The notes: generated by a model from the sequence alone, not told the origin. A stretch of 10,537 nucleotides of DNA from an uncultured Flavobacteriales bacterium (GCA_938092195.1 CALKHD010000007.1:1-10537); one strand, 5' to 3'. Shown: positions 1 through 7,108, counted from the stretch's first letter. A program made the numbers and translations.

Positions 1-903
1 ATGGACATGCCAACGGCCTTGCTCTTGGGATTGGACATCCGACGAGGTTGGGATGAGCGCCACGTTCCGGAAGCCATGGCGGCTGCGGCCTGCGAACGGA
101 TTGCGCAGGTAGGTCAAGAATTCAAAGGATCCCCCATCCGACAAGTCCTGGCGTTTGTTCGCGGGGAGCAAGCAGCGAGGTCGTTTGATTCAGAATCGTT
201 GGATGCCGACTTGTTGGGCTGGCTGCACTTGCTCAGGGTGATGCTTCAAGTGGACCGGAACTTTGAGCGGGACAGCTTTTCTGCATTGTGGGCCCTGCGC
301 TCCAAAGAATGGTCTCCTCATGTTTGCGACAGCTCTCCCACCTTGTTCTTTCAGCATTTGGCCAAACTCAATGTCGACATTCGGGGTGTGAGGGATGAAA
401 ATCCTTGGTTCACCACCGACTCCATCGGCCTGACCCCGTCCAGAAACGGAATTCTGATCCCCTCCGGAATGGCCGAAGCGACCACACCAGAACAACGCTC
501 CGAATGGTGCCTTTGGCGGCCCAGTCAAAAAGAGCCCGGTTTCCTTTGGGTCCACACCGTCATGCCGGGCGAAGTCTTGGGCACCCTTGCACGCAGGTTC
601 GGGGTGCGCATCGAAGAAATCCAGCGTTGGAATGGCCTGAACGGAGACTTGATCCGCGTGGGACAGGCCTTGAACATGCGCTGCGCGCCGCCCACAACGC
701 CTTCCAGTCCCCACGACCCAGTGGACCCAGTGGACCCCCCATCAGAAACCAGTTGGGTCTGGCACACCGTCAAAGACGGAGAGTCCTATTGGACCATTGC
801 CGCCCAGTACCCCAACGTGGGTCTTGAGCTTCTCATGAAGAGCAATGACACACCGGCCGAAAACCTGCAACCTGGCATGCGCCTTCGTGTTCCCGTTCAA
901 TGA
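1..903 (+). CDS. LysM-domain protein with MltD-like layout, probably 5'-truncated
   Basis: Predicted cell-wall-binding protein; 300 residues are visible. Two LysM peptidoglycan-binding modules lie at about residues 183-227 (starting WVHTVMPGE) and 252-299 (starting WVWHTVKDGE). They are joined by a Pro/Asp/Ser-rich linker with a DPVDPVDP repeat. Upstream, residues 116-160 (FFQHLAKLNV, ENPWF, ILIPSGMAE) resemble the segment that follows the SLT domain in MltD-type lytic transglycosylases. Residues 2-18 (DMPTALLLGLDIRRGWD) loosely resemble the start of an SLT fold, but the catalytic Glu-Ser pair is not there; Arg-Arg occupies about that place. No signal peptide is visible and the frame is open to the window edge, so the ATG at base 1 may be internal and the real start upstream. 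The LysM call is firm; the MltD relationship is my inference from pattern. The stop overlaps the next gene's ATG by 4 bases (ATGA), so it is probably the first visible gene of the 1-5639 operon. Confidence 0.8.
   Translation: MDMPTALLLGLDIRRGWDERHVPEAMAAAACERIAQVGQEFKGSPIRQVLAFVRGEQAARSFDSESLDADLLGWLHLLRVMLQVDRNFERDSFSALWALRSKEWSPHVCDSSPTLFFQHLAKLNVDIRGVRDENPWFTTDSIGLTPSRNGILIPSGMAEATTPEQRSEWCLWRPSQKEPGFLWVHTVMPGEVLGTLARRFGVRIEEIQRWNGLNGDLIRVGQALNMRCAPPTTPSSPHDPVDPVDPPSETSWVWHTVKDGESYWTIAAQYPNVGLELLMKSNDTPAENLQPGMRLRVPVQ
715..732 (+). repeat. Two tandem copies of a 9-base unit in the LysM linker
   Basis: The 9-mer gacccagtg occurs twice in a row (715-723, 724-732), followed by gacc. It encodes the DPVDPVDP stretch between the two LysM modules. 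Such short in-frame repeats can change linker length by slippage; with only two copies this is a minor feature. Confidence 0.7.
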
Positions 904-2651
904 ATGCGCCGACTGCCCCATCCAATGATGGCCGCTGGCGGCCCTTGATTGCCTTGATGGTCATCGGGTGCGCTGCCGTGTCTCTGGCGCGCCTCTGTCC
1001 AGAAGAAGGTTGGAACTTGATGGGAACCAAGGTCAAGTTGACCATGCCCCATGCTTTGGCGCCATGGCTGACACCAGAGCCGGTCACCCCCATCATCCCG
1101 CGCTGGTCTCCTGACGATGTGCAGGCCTTGCTGGAGGAATACGACAGCCAGCTGTCGGCTGCAGAGGAGGCCGATGTGAGCGGAGATGCAGTCGCTGCGG
1201 CACCCTTCTCGGACTCCATCCACCCCCCGACCGCCGCAGGTCCACTGTCAACAGGTCCGCAGTCTGAAGATTTGTGGCCGACTCCGTCAACCTCTGCGGA
1301 TTCAGCAGCCCCGACATCCGCTCCCGCCGCTACGGGCATGCCGCTCGCTGCTTCGTCCAGTGACAGCTCTGCTCCCGCTTCTTTTTCGTCGCCCGCGCCG
1401 GCCCCTGTGCCATCCATGGCCAGCGACTGGATCTCCAGCGCCCTTCGGATTCGCATCCCCACGGATGCACAACCGGCCTTTGACAGCCTCTTTCGGCGTT
1501 TGGATGACGGCGTGCCCATCACCGTCCTTCATTACGGAGACAGCCAAATCGAAGGCGACCGCATTTCTGGAACACTGCGTCACCAGTGGCAGGAGCGCTG
1601 GGGTGGATTTGGACCTGGCATCCAACCGCCCATCCCCTTGGTGCAGAGCTTTGCCCTTTCCCAGTCCCACAGTGGCGATTGGTCGCGGCACACCCGCTTC
1701 GGTCGCCGTGACAGCACCGACCAAGATGAAGATTATGGCCTCCTCGGCAGCTATGCGACTGCGGTGGCCGACTCTGGGGAAGGCCCTTGCTTGACCATCG
1801 GCCCCGAAAAGCGCAACCACAAGAGCTTCGGCCAATGGTCAGCCTTGTCGCTATGGCACGACACCGTTCACACCGAATCCATACTGAGCTTGAATGGAAC
1901 GCCCTTCGACACCCTGCGCCAGGGCGATGCGCCTGGCCAGCGCCTGATTTCCATTCCTGCCGGACAGACCCGAGCCCCTCGGTCACAATTGTGCTTCAGT
2001 GCTGCGCCGCCCCGGTTGTTTGCCGTGCACCCCATTGGGAGCGGCGTGCAATGGCATTCGGTGGCCATGCGCGGTTCGTCAGGTACCTTGTTTCGAAAGC
2101 TGCACCGCCCCACATTCTCAAGGCAACTCCGAAGCATCGATCCCGACTTGATCGTTCTGCAATTCGGCGGAAACACAGTGCCCTACTGCCGGGACTCAGT
2201 CGCCGCTGTTCGCTATGCCGGTTGGTTTGGCCGCCAGATTCAGCTTTTTCAGGCCCTACAACCGCGTGCGGCCATTCTGGTGGTTGGCCCCTCCGACATG
2301 GCCGAGAAGTCTGGCCTGAATTGGACACCATTTCCTCGACTTTCGGCTGTCCGCGATGCGCTCAAAGAAGTGTCCTTGGAAGAAGGTGCAGCCCATTGGG
2401 ACCTGTTGGATGTGATGGGAGGATTGGGAAGCATGCCCGCGTGGGTCAAGGCCACTCCCCCATTGGCCGGGCCCGACCACATTCACTTTACACCACTGGG
2501 CGCCAAACAGGTAGGAAAACTGTTGGACCGCGCCTTGTGGGCCGAATTCAGGGCATGGAAAAAAGGAGGTGACCGTGCCCCCATGATCAGCATTGCCCCG
2601 CGACCAGTTCAGGCCGTTCAATCCATTCAACCCCCCGATGATGGCCCCTGA
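900..2651 (+). CDS. Membrane-anchored SGNH/GDSL-type hydrolase or O-acetyltransferase with Ala/Ser/Pro linker
   Basis: 583 residues. A short N-terminus with Arg12 and Arg14 precedes a hydrophobic stretch at about 15-31, which is either a signal anchor or a lipoprotein signal (VIGC, Cys24). A low-complexity Ala/Ser/Pro linker spans about 85-175. The SGNH domain then shows block I HYGDSQIEGD with the likely nucleophile Ser215, block III QFGGN with Asn425, and block V DHIHF with Asp526 and His529. About 210 residues separate blocks I and III, far more than in a minimal SGNH fold, so an inserted beta-rich domain is likely, as in the peptidoglycan O-acetylesterase Ape1. The protein should act in the periplasm, adding or removing acetyl groups on a glycan; direction and substrate cannot be told from sequence. 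The start at 900 is supported by the ATGA overlap with the LysM gene. The MBOAT gene two positions downstream supports an O-acetylation role. Confidence 0.85.
   Translation: MNAPTAPSNDGRWRPLIALMVIGCAAVSLARLCPEEGWNLMGTKVKLTMPHALAPWLTPEPVTPIIPRWSPDDVQALLEEYDSQLSAAEEADVSGDAVAAAPFSDSIHPPTAAGPLSTGPQSEDLWPTPSTSADSAAPTSAPAATGMPLAASSSDSSAPASFSSPAPAPVPSMASDWISSALRIRIPTDAQPAFDSLFRRLDDGVPITVLHYGDSQIEGDRISGTLRHQWQERWGGFGPGIQPPIPLVQSFALSQSHSGDWSRHTRFGRRDSTDQDEDYGLLGSYATAVADSGEGPCLTIGPEKRNHKSFGQWSALSLWHDTVHTESILSLNGTPFDTLRQGDAPGQRLISIPAGQTRAPRSQLCFSAAPPRLFAVHPIGSGVQWHSVAMRGSSGTLFRKLHRPTFSRQLRSIDPDLIVLQFGGNTVPYCRDSVAAVRYAGWFGRQIQLFQALQPRAAILVVGPSDMAEKSGLNWTPFPRLSAVRDALKEVSLEEGAAHWDLLDVMGGLGSMPAWVKATPPLAGPDHIHFTPLGAKQVGKLLDRALWAEFRAWKKGGDRAPMISIAPRPVQAVQSIQPPDDGP
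2562..2572 (+). promoter_or_regulatory. Strong Shine-Dalgarno-like sequence inside the first SGNH gene
   Basis: The bases aaaggaggtga match the full anti-Shine-Dalgarno complement, but no start codon is properly placed for the next gene. The GTG at 2575 meets a stop after three codons, the ATG at 2583 is in the frame of the upstream gene, and the TTG at 2593 is 20 bases away. It also encodes Lys-Gly-Gly-Asp of the upstream protein, so it may be chance. Bacteroidota generally rely little on Shine-Dalgarno pairing. Confidence 0.25.
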
Positions 2652-3933
2652 TCGGATGTTCATTTGGCGAATGGTGGCCATGGCGTGTATGCTCGGCTGG
2701 ATGATGACCGACACGTGGGGTCAGTCAGATGCGGCGTTGGAAGCGGAGGTGACCGCCGAAATCCGCAAGCCACAGGCGACAGACCCCCTTCGGTCCGAAT
2801 CGCTGTCCTTTTTGCAACCTGCAGAAGCGGTGTTGTTCGGCGAAAAGAACCTAGGGCCATTCCTTCAGAAATGGCATGCCCTTCTCATGGACCAGGGGCC
2901 TGCCGCGTCTGCCCCGTTGAACCTCCTTCACTTTGGTGGCTCGCATGTCCAAGCTGGCAGAATTGGGTGGGCATTCCGCCAACGTTTGCAAGCGGATCGA
3001 CCGGGCCTGACTGTGTCTAGGGGCATCCTCCCGCCTCACCGACTGGTGGGCGAAAATGGACCTCCAGAAACCGGTTGGGACTCCCCATCAGAGTGGAGCG
3101 GCCAGCGCTCGGCACACCGCAGACACAGCGGTCAATGGGGCTTGACAGGATTGGAAGCCAGCGCCGAACAAGGCGACACGCTGCGGGTTTGGACAGGACA
3201 ACCGGCTGGAGAATCCTGCGCCTCTTCGCTGATGCTGTTGACCCGACCTGGCCACATTGGCCATTGGTCCGTGGCGGGATTGGAGCGCCCATTTTACGCC
3301 GATTCCAGTGGGGTCTTGACCTTGGATCTGGAGGGAGAAGACCTGCCCGACACCTTGCTCCTCATTCCTCCAACTGGGGAAACGGCCTATGTACAAGGGG
3401 TGGCCCGGCCCCCAATGGACCCCGATTTGATCTACCATGACTTAGGTGGGAATGGCGCGAGTTCAGCCGCCTGGCTCAGGCACCCCCACTTGGTTCCTCA
3501 ATTGCGAGAAGTGGGCGCCGACCTGGCCATTTTGGCTTGGGGCATCAACGACGCGCACATGGCACCTGAACGGTTCAATCCTCAGCGGTTCAAACAGCGG
3601 TACACCCGCATCATCGACTCTTTGCGCATGGCCTGCCCCGAAGTTTGCATTCTGCTGGTCACCAACAATGACAGCCATTACAAGCACAGGCACAACCCCA
3701 ATGCCGAAGCGGTGAAGGCTGTGATGCTGGACTTGGTCATTGAAAAAAAGGTGGCCTGCTGGGACCTCTATGAAGCATTGGGAGGCGCCCACTCCATGGA
3801 TCAGCTCTACCGCGAGGGAATGGCGGCGAGCGACAGACTGCACTTCAACCGCGATGGCTACATCCTGATTGGAGAACTGTTGTACGATGCGCTCACCCGG
3901 GCCGCCATCGCCCATGAATCCCACACCGAATGA
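2638..3933 (+). CDS. Secreted SGNH-type hydrolase or O-acetyltransferase, second copy in operon
   Basis: 431 residues from the ATG at 2638. That start overlaps the previous gene by 14 bases. The ATG at 2656, 4 bases after the upstream stop, is equally plausible; a TTG at 2593 would give a less typical N-terminus. A signal peptide covers about residues 1-28 (hydrophobic Met/Ala/Leu-rich core ending TDTWGQ). The SGNH blocks are block I LHFGGSHVQAGR with Ser102, block III AWGINDAH with Asn304, and block V DRLHF with Asp399 and His402. The usual GDS is GGS here; that Asp is not part of the catalytic triad, so activity is still expected. About 200 residues separate blocks I and III, so an inserted domain is likely, as in the gene before it. 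It is only distantly related to that gene outside the motifs. Its role is probably periplasmic glycan O-acetyl transfer or esterase activity working with the MBOAT protein, whose ATG overlaps this stop by 4 bases. Confidence 0.85.
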   Translation: MMAPDRMFIWRMVAMACMLGWMMTDTWGQSDAALEAEVTAEIRKPQATDPLRSESLSFLQPAEAVLFGEKNLGPFLQKWHALLMDQGPAASAPLNLLHFGGSHVQAGRIGWAFRQRLQADRPGLTVSRGILPPHRLVGENGPPETGWDSPSEWSGQRSAHRRHSGQWGLTGLEASAEQGDTLRVWTGQPAGESCASSLMLLTRPGHIGHWSVAGLERPFYADSSGVLTLDLEGEDLPDTLLLIPPTGETAYVQGVARPPMDPDLIYHDLGGNGASSAAWLRHPHLVPQLREVGADLAILAWGINDAHMAPERFNPQRFKQRYTRIIDSLRMACPEVCILLVTNNDSHYKHRHNPNAEAVKAVMLDLVIEKKVACWDLYEALGGAHSMDQLYREGMAASDRLHFNRDGYILIGELLYDALTRAAIAHESHTE

Positions 3934-5639
3934 CGGAGCTGCGCGATTTGCTGACCTTCCACCCCGGTGCGCCATGGACCTTCTTGGATGTGGGGTTTTG
4001 GCTGTTTCTCATGGGGGTGCTGGCCATCGACGGCCTGATGCACAAGGACAAGCGCCGGACCCTGCGCCACGTATGGCTGCTCATGGCCAGCCTGTTGTTT
4101 TACTGGAAGACCTCTGGGTGGTTTGTTCTGATCCTGTTGTTCTCGACCCTGAGCGACTACCTCATCGGACACCGAATTGAACGCAGCGACCGACCGGGAA
4201 GCCGGAACCGATGGTTGGCCCTGAGCATCCTGCTCAACCTGGGCTTGCTGTTTTATTTCAAGTACACCTACTTCCTGACCGATGCTTGGAACAGCGCAAC
4301 AGGTTGGGACATCATTCCCCGAAATTGGCTGGCGATGGGCGCCAACCAAGTGTTGGGCACGGAATGGTCGGTGGACCGCATTCTTCTGCCGGTGGGCATC
4401 AGCTTCTACACCTTCCAAACCATCAGCTACACAGTCGACATCCACCGGGGCCAGGTAAAGGCGCTGAAAAGGCTGAGCGATTTTGGATTCTACGTGTCCT
4501 TTTTCCCTCAACTGGTGGCCGGTCCCATTGTGCGCGCTGCGGATTTTGTGCCGCAAATACTCCGCCCAGCCGCACTGACCAAAGACACGGTGGGCTTGGC
4601 CGGATTTTGGATTCTCAATGGGTTGATGAAAAAGGTCCTGCTCGCCGATTGGATCGCCGTCAACTTCAATGACCGGGTTTTTGCTGCCCCCAGTGCGCAC
4701 AGCGGTTTCGAGGTGCTCATGGCCATGTACGGCTATTCCTTGCAGGTGTACGCTGACTTTAGCGGGTACACCGACATGGCCATCGGCGTCGCACTGTTGA
4801 TGGGATACCGGCTGCCCCAGAACTTCAACAGCCCCTACAAGGCCGACAGCTGTGGCAACTTTTGGCGCCGCTGGCACATGAGCTTGAGCGGCTGGCTCAA
4901 AGACTACTTGTACATCCCCATGGGCGGCAACCGCAGCGCCTCTTGGTTCACCGCCATCAGCGCCAGTTTCCTGCTCACGTTCGTGGTTCTCCTCTACCCC
5001 GACCCCACCTTCATCGGGACACTTTTTGCAGCCTTGGTGGGTGGAGCCATTGCCATGTCACGCATCCCTCGGTTCCGACGTTGGGTCATCACCAATGTCA
5101 ACATATGGATGACCATGCTCCTGGGTGGCCTGTGGCATGGAGCGAGCTGGAACTTTGTGATTTGGGGGGGACTCAATGGATTGGGCATCACCGTCTACAA
5201 GCTTTGGAGAAAGGTGAGCCCTTGGGAAAACAAAGACCGAATATGGAAGCGTGCCGTGGCCATCCTCTTGACCTTTCATTTCATCACGTTCACCCGGATT
5301 TGGTTTCGCACGGCATCGCACACCACGTGGGCCAGTTTTGGAACCAACCACGACTTGGAGGGAGAATGGTCGGCAGCGAATTCGGTGCTGACCCAATTGG
5401 CTTCAGCCACATCCTGGGAGGTCATCCGCGAGGTCACCTCTCACTTTGGGCACGTCTTCTTGGTGATGGGCTTGGGCTATGTCATTCACCTGCTTCCATC
5501 GGCATGGAAGTCACGCTATCGGGTGGCTTTTGCCACAGCGCCTTTTGGGGTGCAAATCGTGACCGCCGTGGCCGCTGTGGGCGTGGCGATGGCAGTGTTG
5601 TCCGCTGGAGGGACCCCGTTTATTTACTTTCAGTTTTGA
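3930..5639 (+). CDS. MBOAT family membrane O-acyltransferase (AlgI/PatA-like)
   Basis: 569-residue polytopic inner-membrane protein with many hydrophobic segments from about residue 10 to the C-terminus. Family hallmarks are clear: LLPVGISFYTFQTISY, FFPQLVAGPIVRA, then FWRRWHMSLSGWLKDYLYIP with His316, and GGLWHGASWNFVIWGG with the expected catalytic His403. These match the AlgI/PatA/DltB group, which passes acyl groups (normally acetyl) from the cytoplasm across the membrane to a periplasmic partner that modifies alginate, peptidoglycan or teichoic acid. Length is slightly above the usual 460-520 for AlgI-like proteins, because of extra C-terminal segments. The start at 3930 is fixed by the ATGA overlap with the second SGNH gene, so the two are probably translationally coupled. 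The natural partners are the two upstream SGNH proteins. The substrate is not determined by sequence. The 3' end overlaps the convergent lipoprotein gene by 10 bases. Confidence 0.93.
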   Translation: MTELRDLLTFHPGAPWTFLDVGFWLFLMGVLAIDGLMHKDKRRTLRHVWLLMASLLFYWKTSGWFVLILLFSTLSDYLIGHRIERSDRPGSRNRWLALSILLNLGLLFYFKYTYFLTDAWNSATGWDIIPRNWLAMGANQVLGTEWSVDRILLPVGISFYTFQTISYTVDIHRGQVKALKRLSDFGFYVSFFPQLVAGPIVRAADFVPQILRPAALTKDTVGLAGFWILNGLMKKVLLADWIAVNFNDRVFAAPSAHSGFEVLMAMYGYSLQVYADFSGYTDMAIGVALLMGYRLPQNFNSPYKADSCGNFWRRWHMSLSGWLKDYLYIPMGGNRSASWFTAISASFLLTFVVLLYPDPTFIGTLFAALVGGAIAMSRIPRFRRWVITNVNIWMTMLLGGLWHGASWNFVIWGGLNGLGITVYKLWRKVSPWENKDRIWKRAVAILLTFHFITFTRIWFRTASHTTWASFGTNHDLEGEWSAANSVLTQLASATSWEVIREVTSHFGHVFLVMGLGYVIHLLPSAWKSRYRVAFATAPFGVQIVTAVAAVGVAMAVLSAGGTPFIYFQF

Positions 5640-5779
5640 GCGCCTGAATCAGGGGCTGTGGCGTTCAGTTCAAGCTGAATGCCGTCGTATGCGCTGCAGT
5701 TCTTGGTGTTTCGGCTGCACCCTGTGGCAAAGGCAAGAACCCACAAACTGCCCATCAAAATCACAGCCATCCGCTGCAT
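5630..5779 (-). CDS. Small lipoprotein (49 residues)
   Basis: The chosen start is the ATG at 5779, giving residues MQRMAVILMGSLWVLAFATG followed by Cys21. This is a compact lipoprotein signal: Arg3, a hydrophobic core, and a lipobox-like FATGC. The mature part is only about 29 residues (CSRNTKNCSAY and a short polar tail). Tiny Bacteroidota lipoproteins with a Cys-x-Ala-Tyr motif after a lipobox are familiar to me, though I cannot name a family with certainty. The frame stays open to an ATG at 5872, but the extra 31 residues are polar and basic and would spoil the signal. It is convergent with the MBOAT gene and overlaps its 3' end by 10 bases, and it is divergent from the small membrane protein at 5953. 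Function unknown; likely attached to an envelope membrane. Confidence 0.6.
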   Translation of the reverse strand: MQRMAVILMGSLWVLAFATGCSRNTKNCSAYDGIQLELNATAPDSGAQN

Positions 5780-5952
5780 TCTCACTTGTCGTCCGATTCC
5801 CTTGAATGGGGACGGAGTTCCATTGCGGCGAAGGGCAATCACACGGACTTTGGGACGGTCTTGATTCGGCATGGCAGGGTGACAACGAATGTAAGGTCTG
5901 TTTTGTTGCGTCGGAAATCTCTGGGTCGATTCCCCCCTCTACCTTCGCACCC
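5780..5952. other. Divergent intergenic region between two small envelope genes
   Basis: 173 bases separate the lipoprotein start (- strand) from the small membrane protein start (+ strand), so promoters for both should lie here. I looked for the Bacteroidota promoter pattern (TTTG, about 19 bases, TAnnTTTG). I found only a near match to the -7 part, taccttcg at 5940-5947, without a TTTG partner at the right distance. Open frames crossing this stretch look non-coding. Confidence 0.35.
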
Positions 5953-6294
5953 ATGGAAAGCGCTGAAGAATCCCGCACAGAGCAACGCATGCTCGATGTG
6001 AGCCTCATCTTGCTTGTGGCGTACAACGCCATTTACTTGGCCGACACTTTTCTGGCCTCTGCCTGGCCCAACAACTTGGCTGAACAGGCCATGGCCTTCA
6101 TAGACGAACGCCGAGGTTGGGTCACTTTGTTCGAGGCTGTGGCCGCCATCTCGCTCTTCTTGGATTTGGTGGTTCGCTTTGATCAATACGAGACCAAAAG
6201 GCGAAATGCCCGCATCTTCTGCGTAGCCGTTGCCAGTGCAGGACTGGTCTTCAAAGCCTTCACCTTCTATCTGAGTTCTTCCTACTTGGAGTAA
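5953..6294 (+). CDS. Small three-helix integral membrane protein, function unknown
   Basis: 113 residues from the ATG at 5953 (MESAEESRTEQRM). The frame extends upstream to 5806, but those 49 residues look like translated intergenic sequence. Three hydrophobic segments are visible at about residues 16-35 (SLILLVAYNAIYLADTFLAS), 55-72 (LFEAVAAISLFLDLVVRF) and 85-107 (ARIFCVAVASAGLVFKAFTF). A basic loop (YETKRRNAR) lies before the last helix and suggests that loop is cytoplasmic. I recognise no family. It is convergent with the secreted protein at 6320-7108, with only 25 bases between the stops. Its own promoter must lie upstream in the divergent gap. That it is a real gene is supported by the clean hydrophobic pattern and the lack of any competing frame. 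Confidence 0.65.
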   Translation: MESAEESRTEQRMLDVSLILLVAYNAIYLADTFLASAWPNNLAEQAMAFIDERRGWVTLFEAVAAISLFLDLVVRFDQYETKRRNARIFCVAVASAGLVFKAFTFYLSSSYLE

Positions 6295-6319
6295 GCTTCG
6301 CTTCAAATTCCGGGTCGAT

Positions 6320-7108
6320 TCAATCGTCCCACTGGTATTCAAAGTCCGAGCCCTCCAACCGTTCCGGTTGAGATTTGAAGGCCAGAAAGCGCTCCCGTGT
6401 CCACAGGATAAACTCATACTGGGTCAAGGCTTTCAACACGGCTTCGCCCGGATCCACAAAGGCCACAAAAGCATCGAACTCATCTGGGCTCAGAGAGACG
6501 ATTTCAAAGTCCACATACTTGCCCAACAGCTCTTTCAAGAGCTCTTTTCTGCGGTCTTGATTTTCCAGCCTGGCCACTTCCCTCTTGCTCCGCTCCATTC
6601 TGTTCAGCTGCTCATACAGGTAAGTCAAGGGGCTGATGAAGGCATTGATTCCGCTGGTGCGGTTTTCCTTTTCGTTGTAACCCAATGCTTGGATGTCGCG
6701 CACAATCTCGCCAAGGTCTCGGGGAGCGATGATCTCTGCGGTGGCCACATCCACAGCCATGCGCGCCAAGTGAATGGTCCAATTCCACCCTCCCGACTTG
6801 GTGGGCCTCTCCATGGGAACCCTTCGGCTGATGGTCCTGAATCCAATGGAGGCAAACTGAAGGGTGTCCCCGGGTGAAACGTCCAAAGCGAACCTGCCAC
6901 TTGCACTTCCAAAACGACCCTCTCCGGTGGAACGGTTCACAATCATGCAGCCCGGCAGCCCCCTTCCATCTGGGCCCAGCACTTCACCGGACAACCCCAC
7001 CGAGGTCGACAGCGTGGTGTCGGGCACAACTTGCGCGGTGCCCATTGCACATGCGCACGTCAGCAAACACAAAGGCACCATCGCCAAAATCGCATTCATC
7101 GGTTTCAT
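6320..7108 (-). CDS. Secreted carboxypeptidase-regulatory-like domain protein
   Basis: 262 residues. A signal peptide covers about residues 1-26 (MKPMNAILAMVPLCLLTCAC, then AMGTAQ), probably cut after GTA or TAQ. Residues 36-105 form a carboxypeptidase-regulatory-like beta-sandwich: LSGEVLGPDGRGLPGCMIVN, then SASGRFALDVSPGDTLQFAS and IGFRT. This type of domain is very common in exported Bacteroidota proteins. The rest (about 115-262) is mostly alpha-helical, with a charged stretch (EQLNRMERSKREVARLENQD) that may be a coiled coil, then LLGKYVDFEIVSLSPDEFD. That layout matches a recurring Bacteroidota family of unknown function in the periplasm or outer membrane. The start at 7108 gives a good signal peptide; Met4 is an alternative. 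It is divergent from the MeaB gene with only 36 bases between starts. No enzymatic motif was seen. Confidence 0.82.
   Translation of the reverse strand: MKPMNAILAMVPLCLLTCACAMGTAQVVPDTTLSTSVGLSGEVLGPDGRGLPGCMIVNRSTGEGRFGSASGRFALDVSPGDTLQFASIGFRTISRRVPMERPTKSGGWNWTIHLARMAVDVATAEIIAPRDLGEIVRDIQALGYNEKENRTSGINAFISPLTYLYEQLNRMERSKREVARLENQDRRKELLKELLGKYVDFEIVSLSPDEFDAFVAFVDPGEAVLKALTQYEFILWTRERFLAFKSQPERLEGSDFEYQWDD

Noticed and set aside
1302..1835. Antisense open frames over the Ala/Ser/Pro linker of the first SGNH gene
   Set aside because: They arise from the low-complexity GC-rich linker; no motif is visible in their translations.
3858..4877. 339-codon open frame on the - strand, antisense to the MBOAT gene
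   Set aside because: It lies opposite a gene with unmistakable MBOAT motifs. Its translation is Gln/His/Val/Ala-rich with no fold signatures, as expected from the codon bias of a GC-rich gene read backwards.
5780..5872. Longer start (5872) for the small lipoprotein
   Set aside because: It would place 31 polar and basic residues ahead of a lipoprotein signal peptide, which is atypical.
5806..5952. Upstream extension of the small membrane protein from ATG 5806
   Set aside because: The extra 49 residues are Gly/Ser/Cys-rich without hydrophobic or helical pattern; ATG 5953 gives a compact membrane protein.
6293..6303. Small inverted repeat aagc-ttc-gctt after the three-helix gene
   Set aside because: A four-pair stem with no T-run is not a credible terminator.
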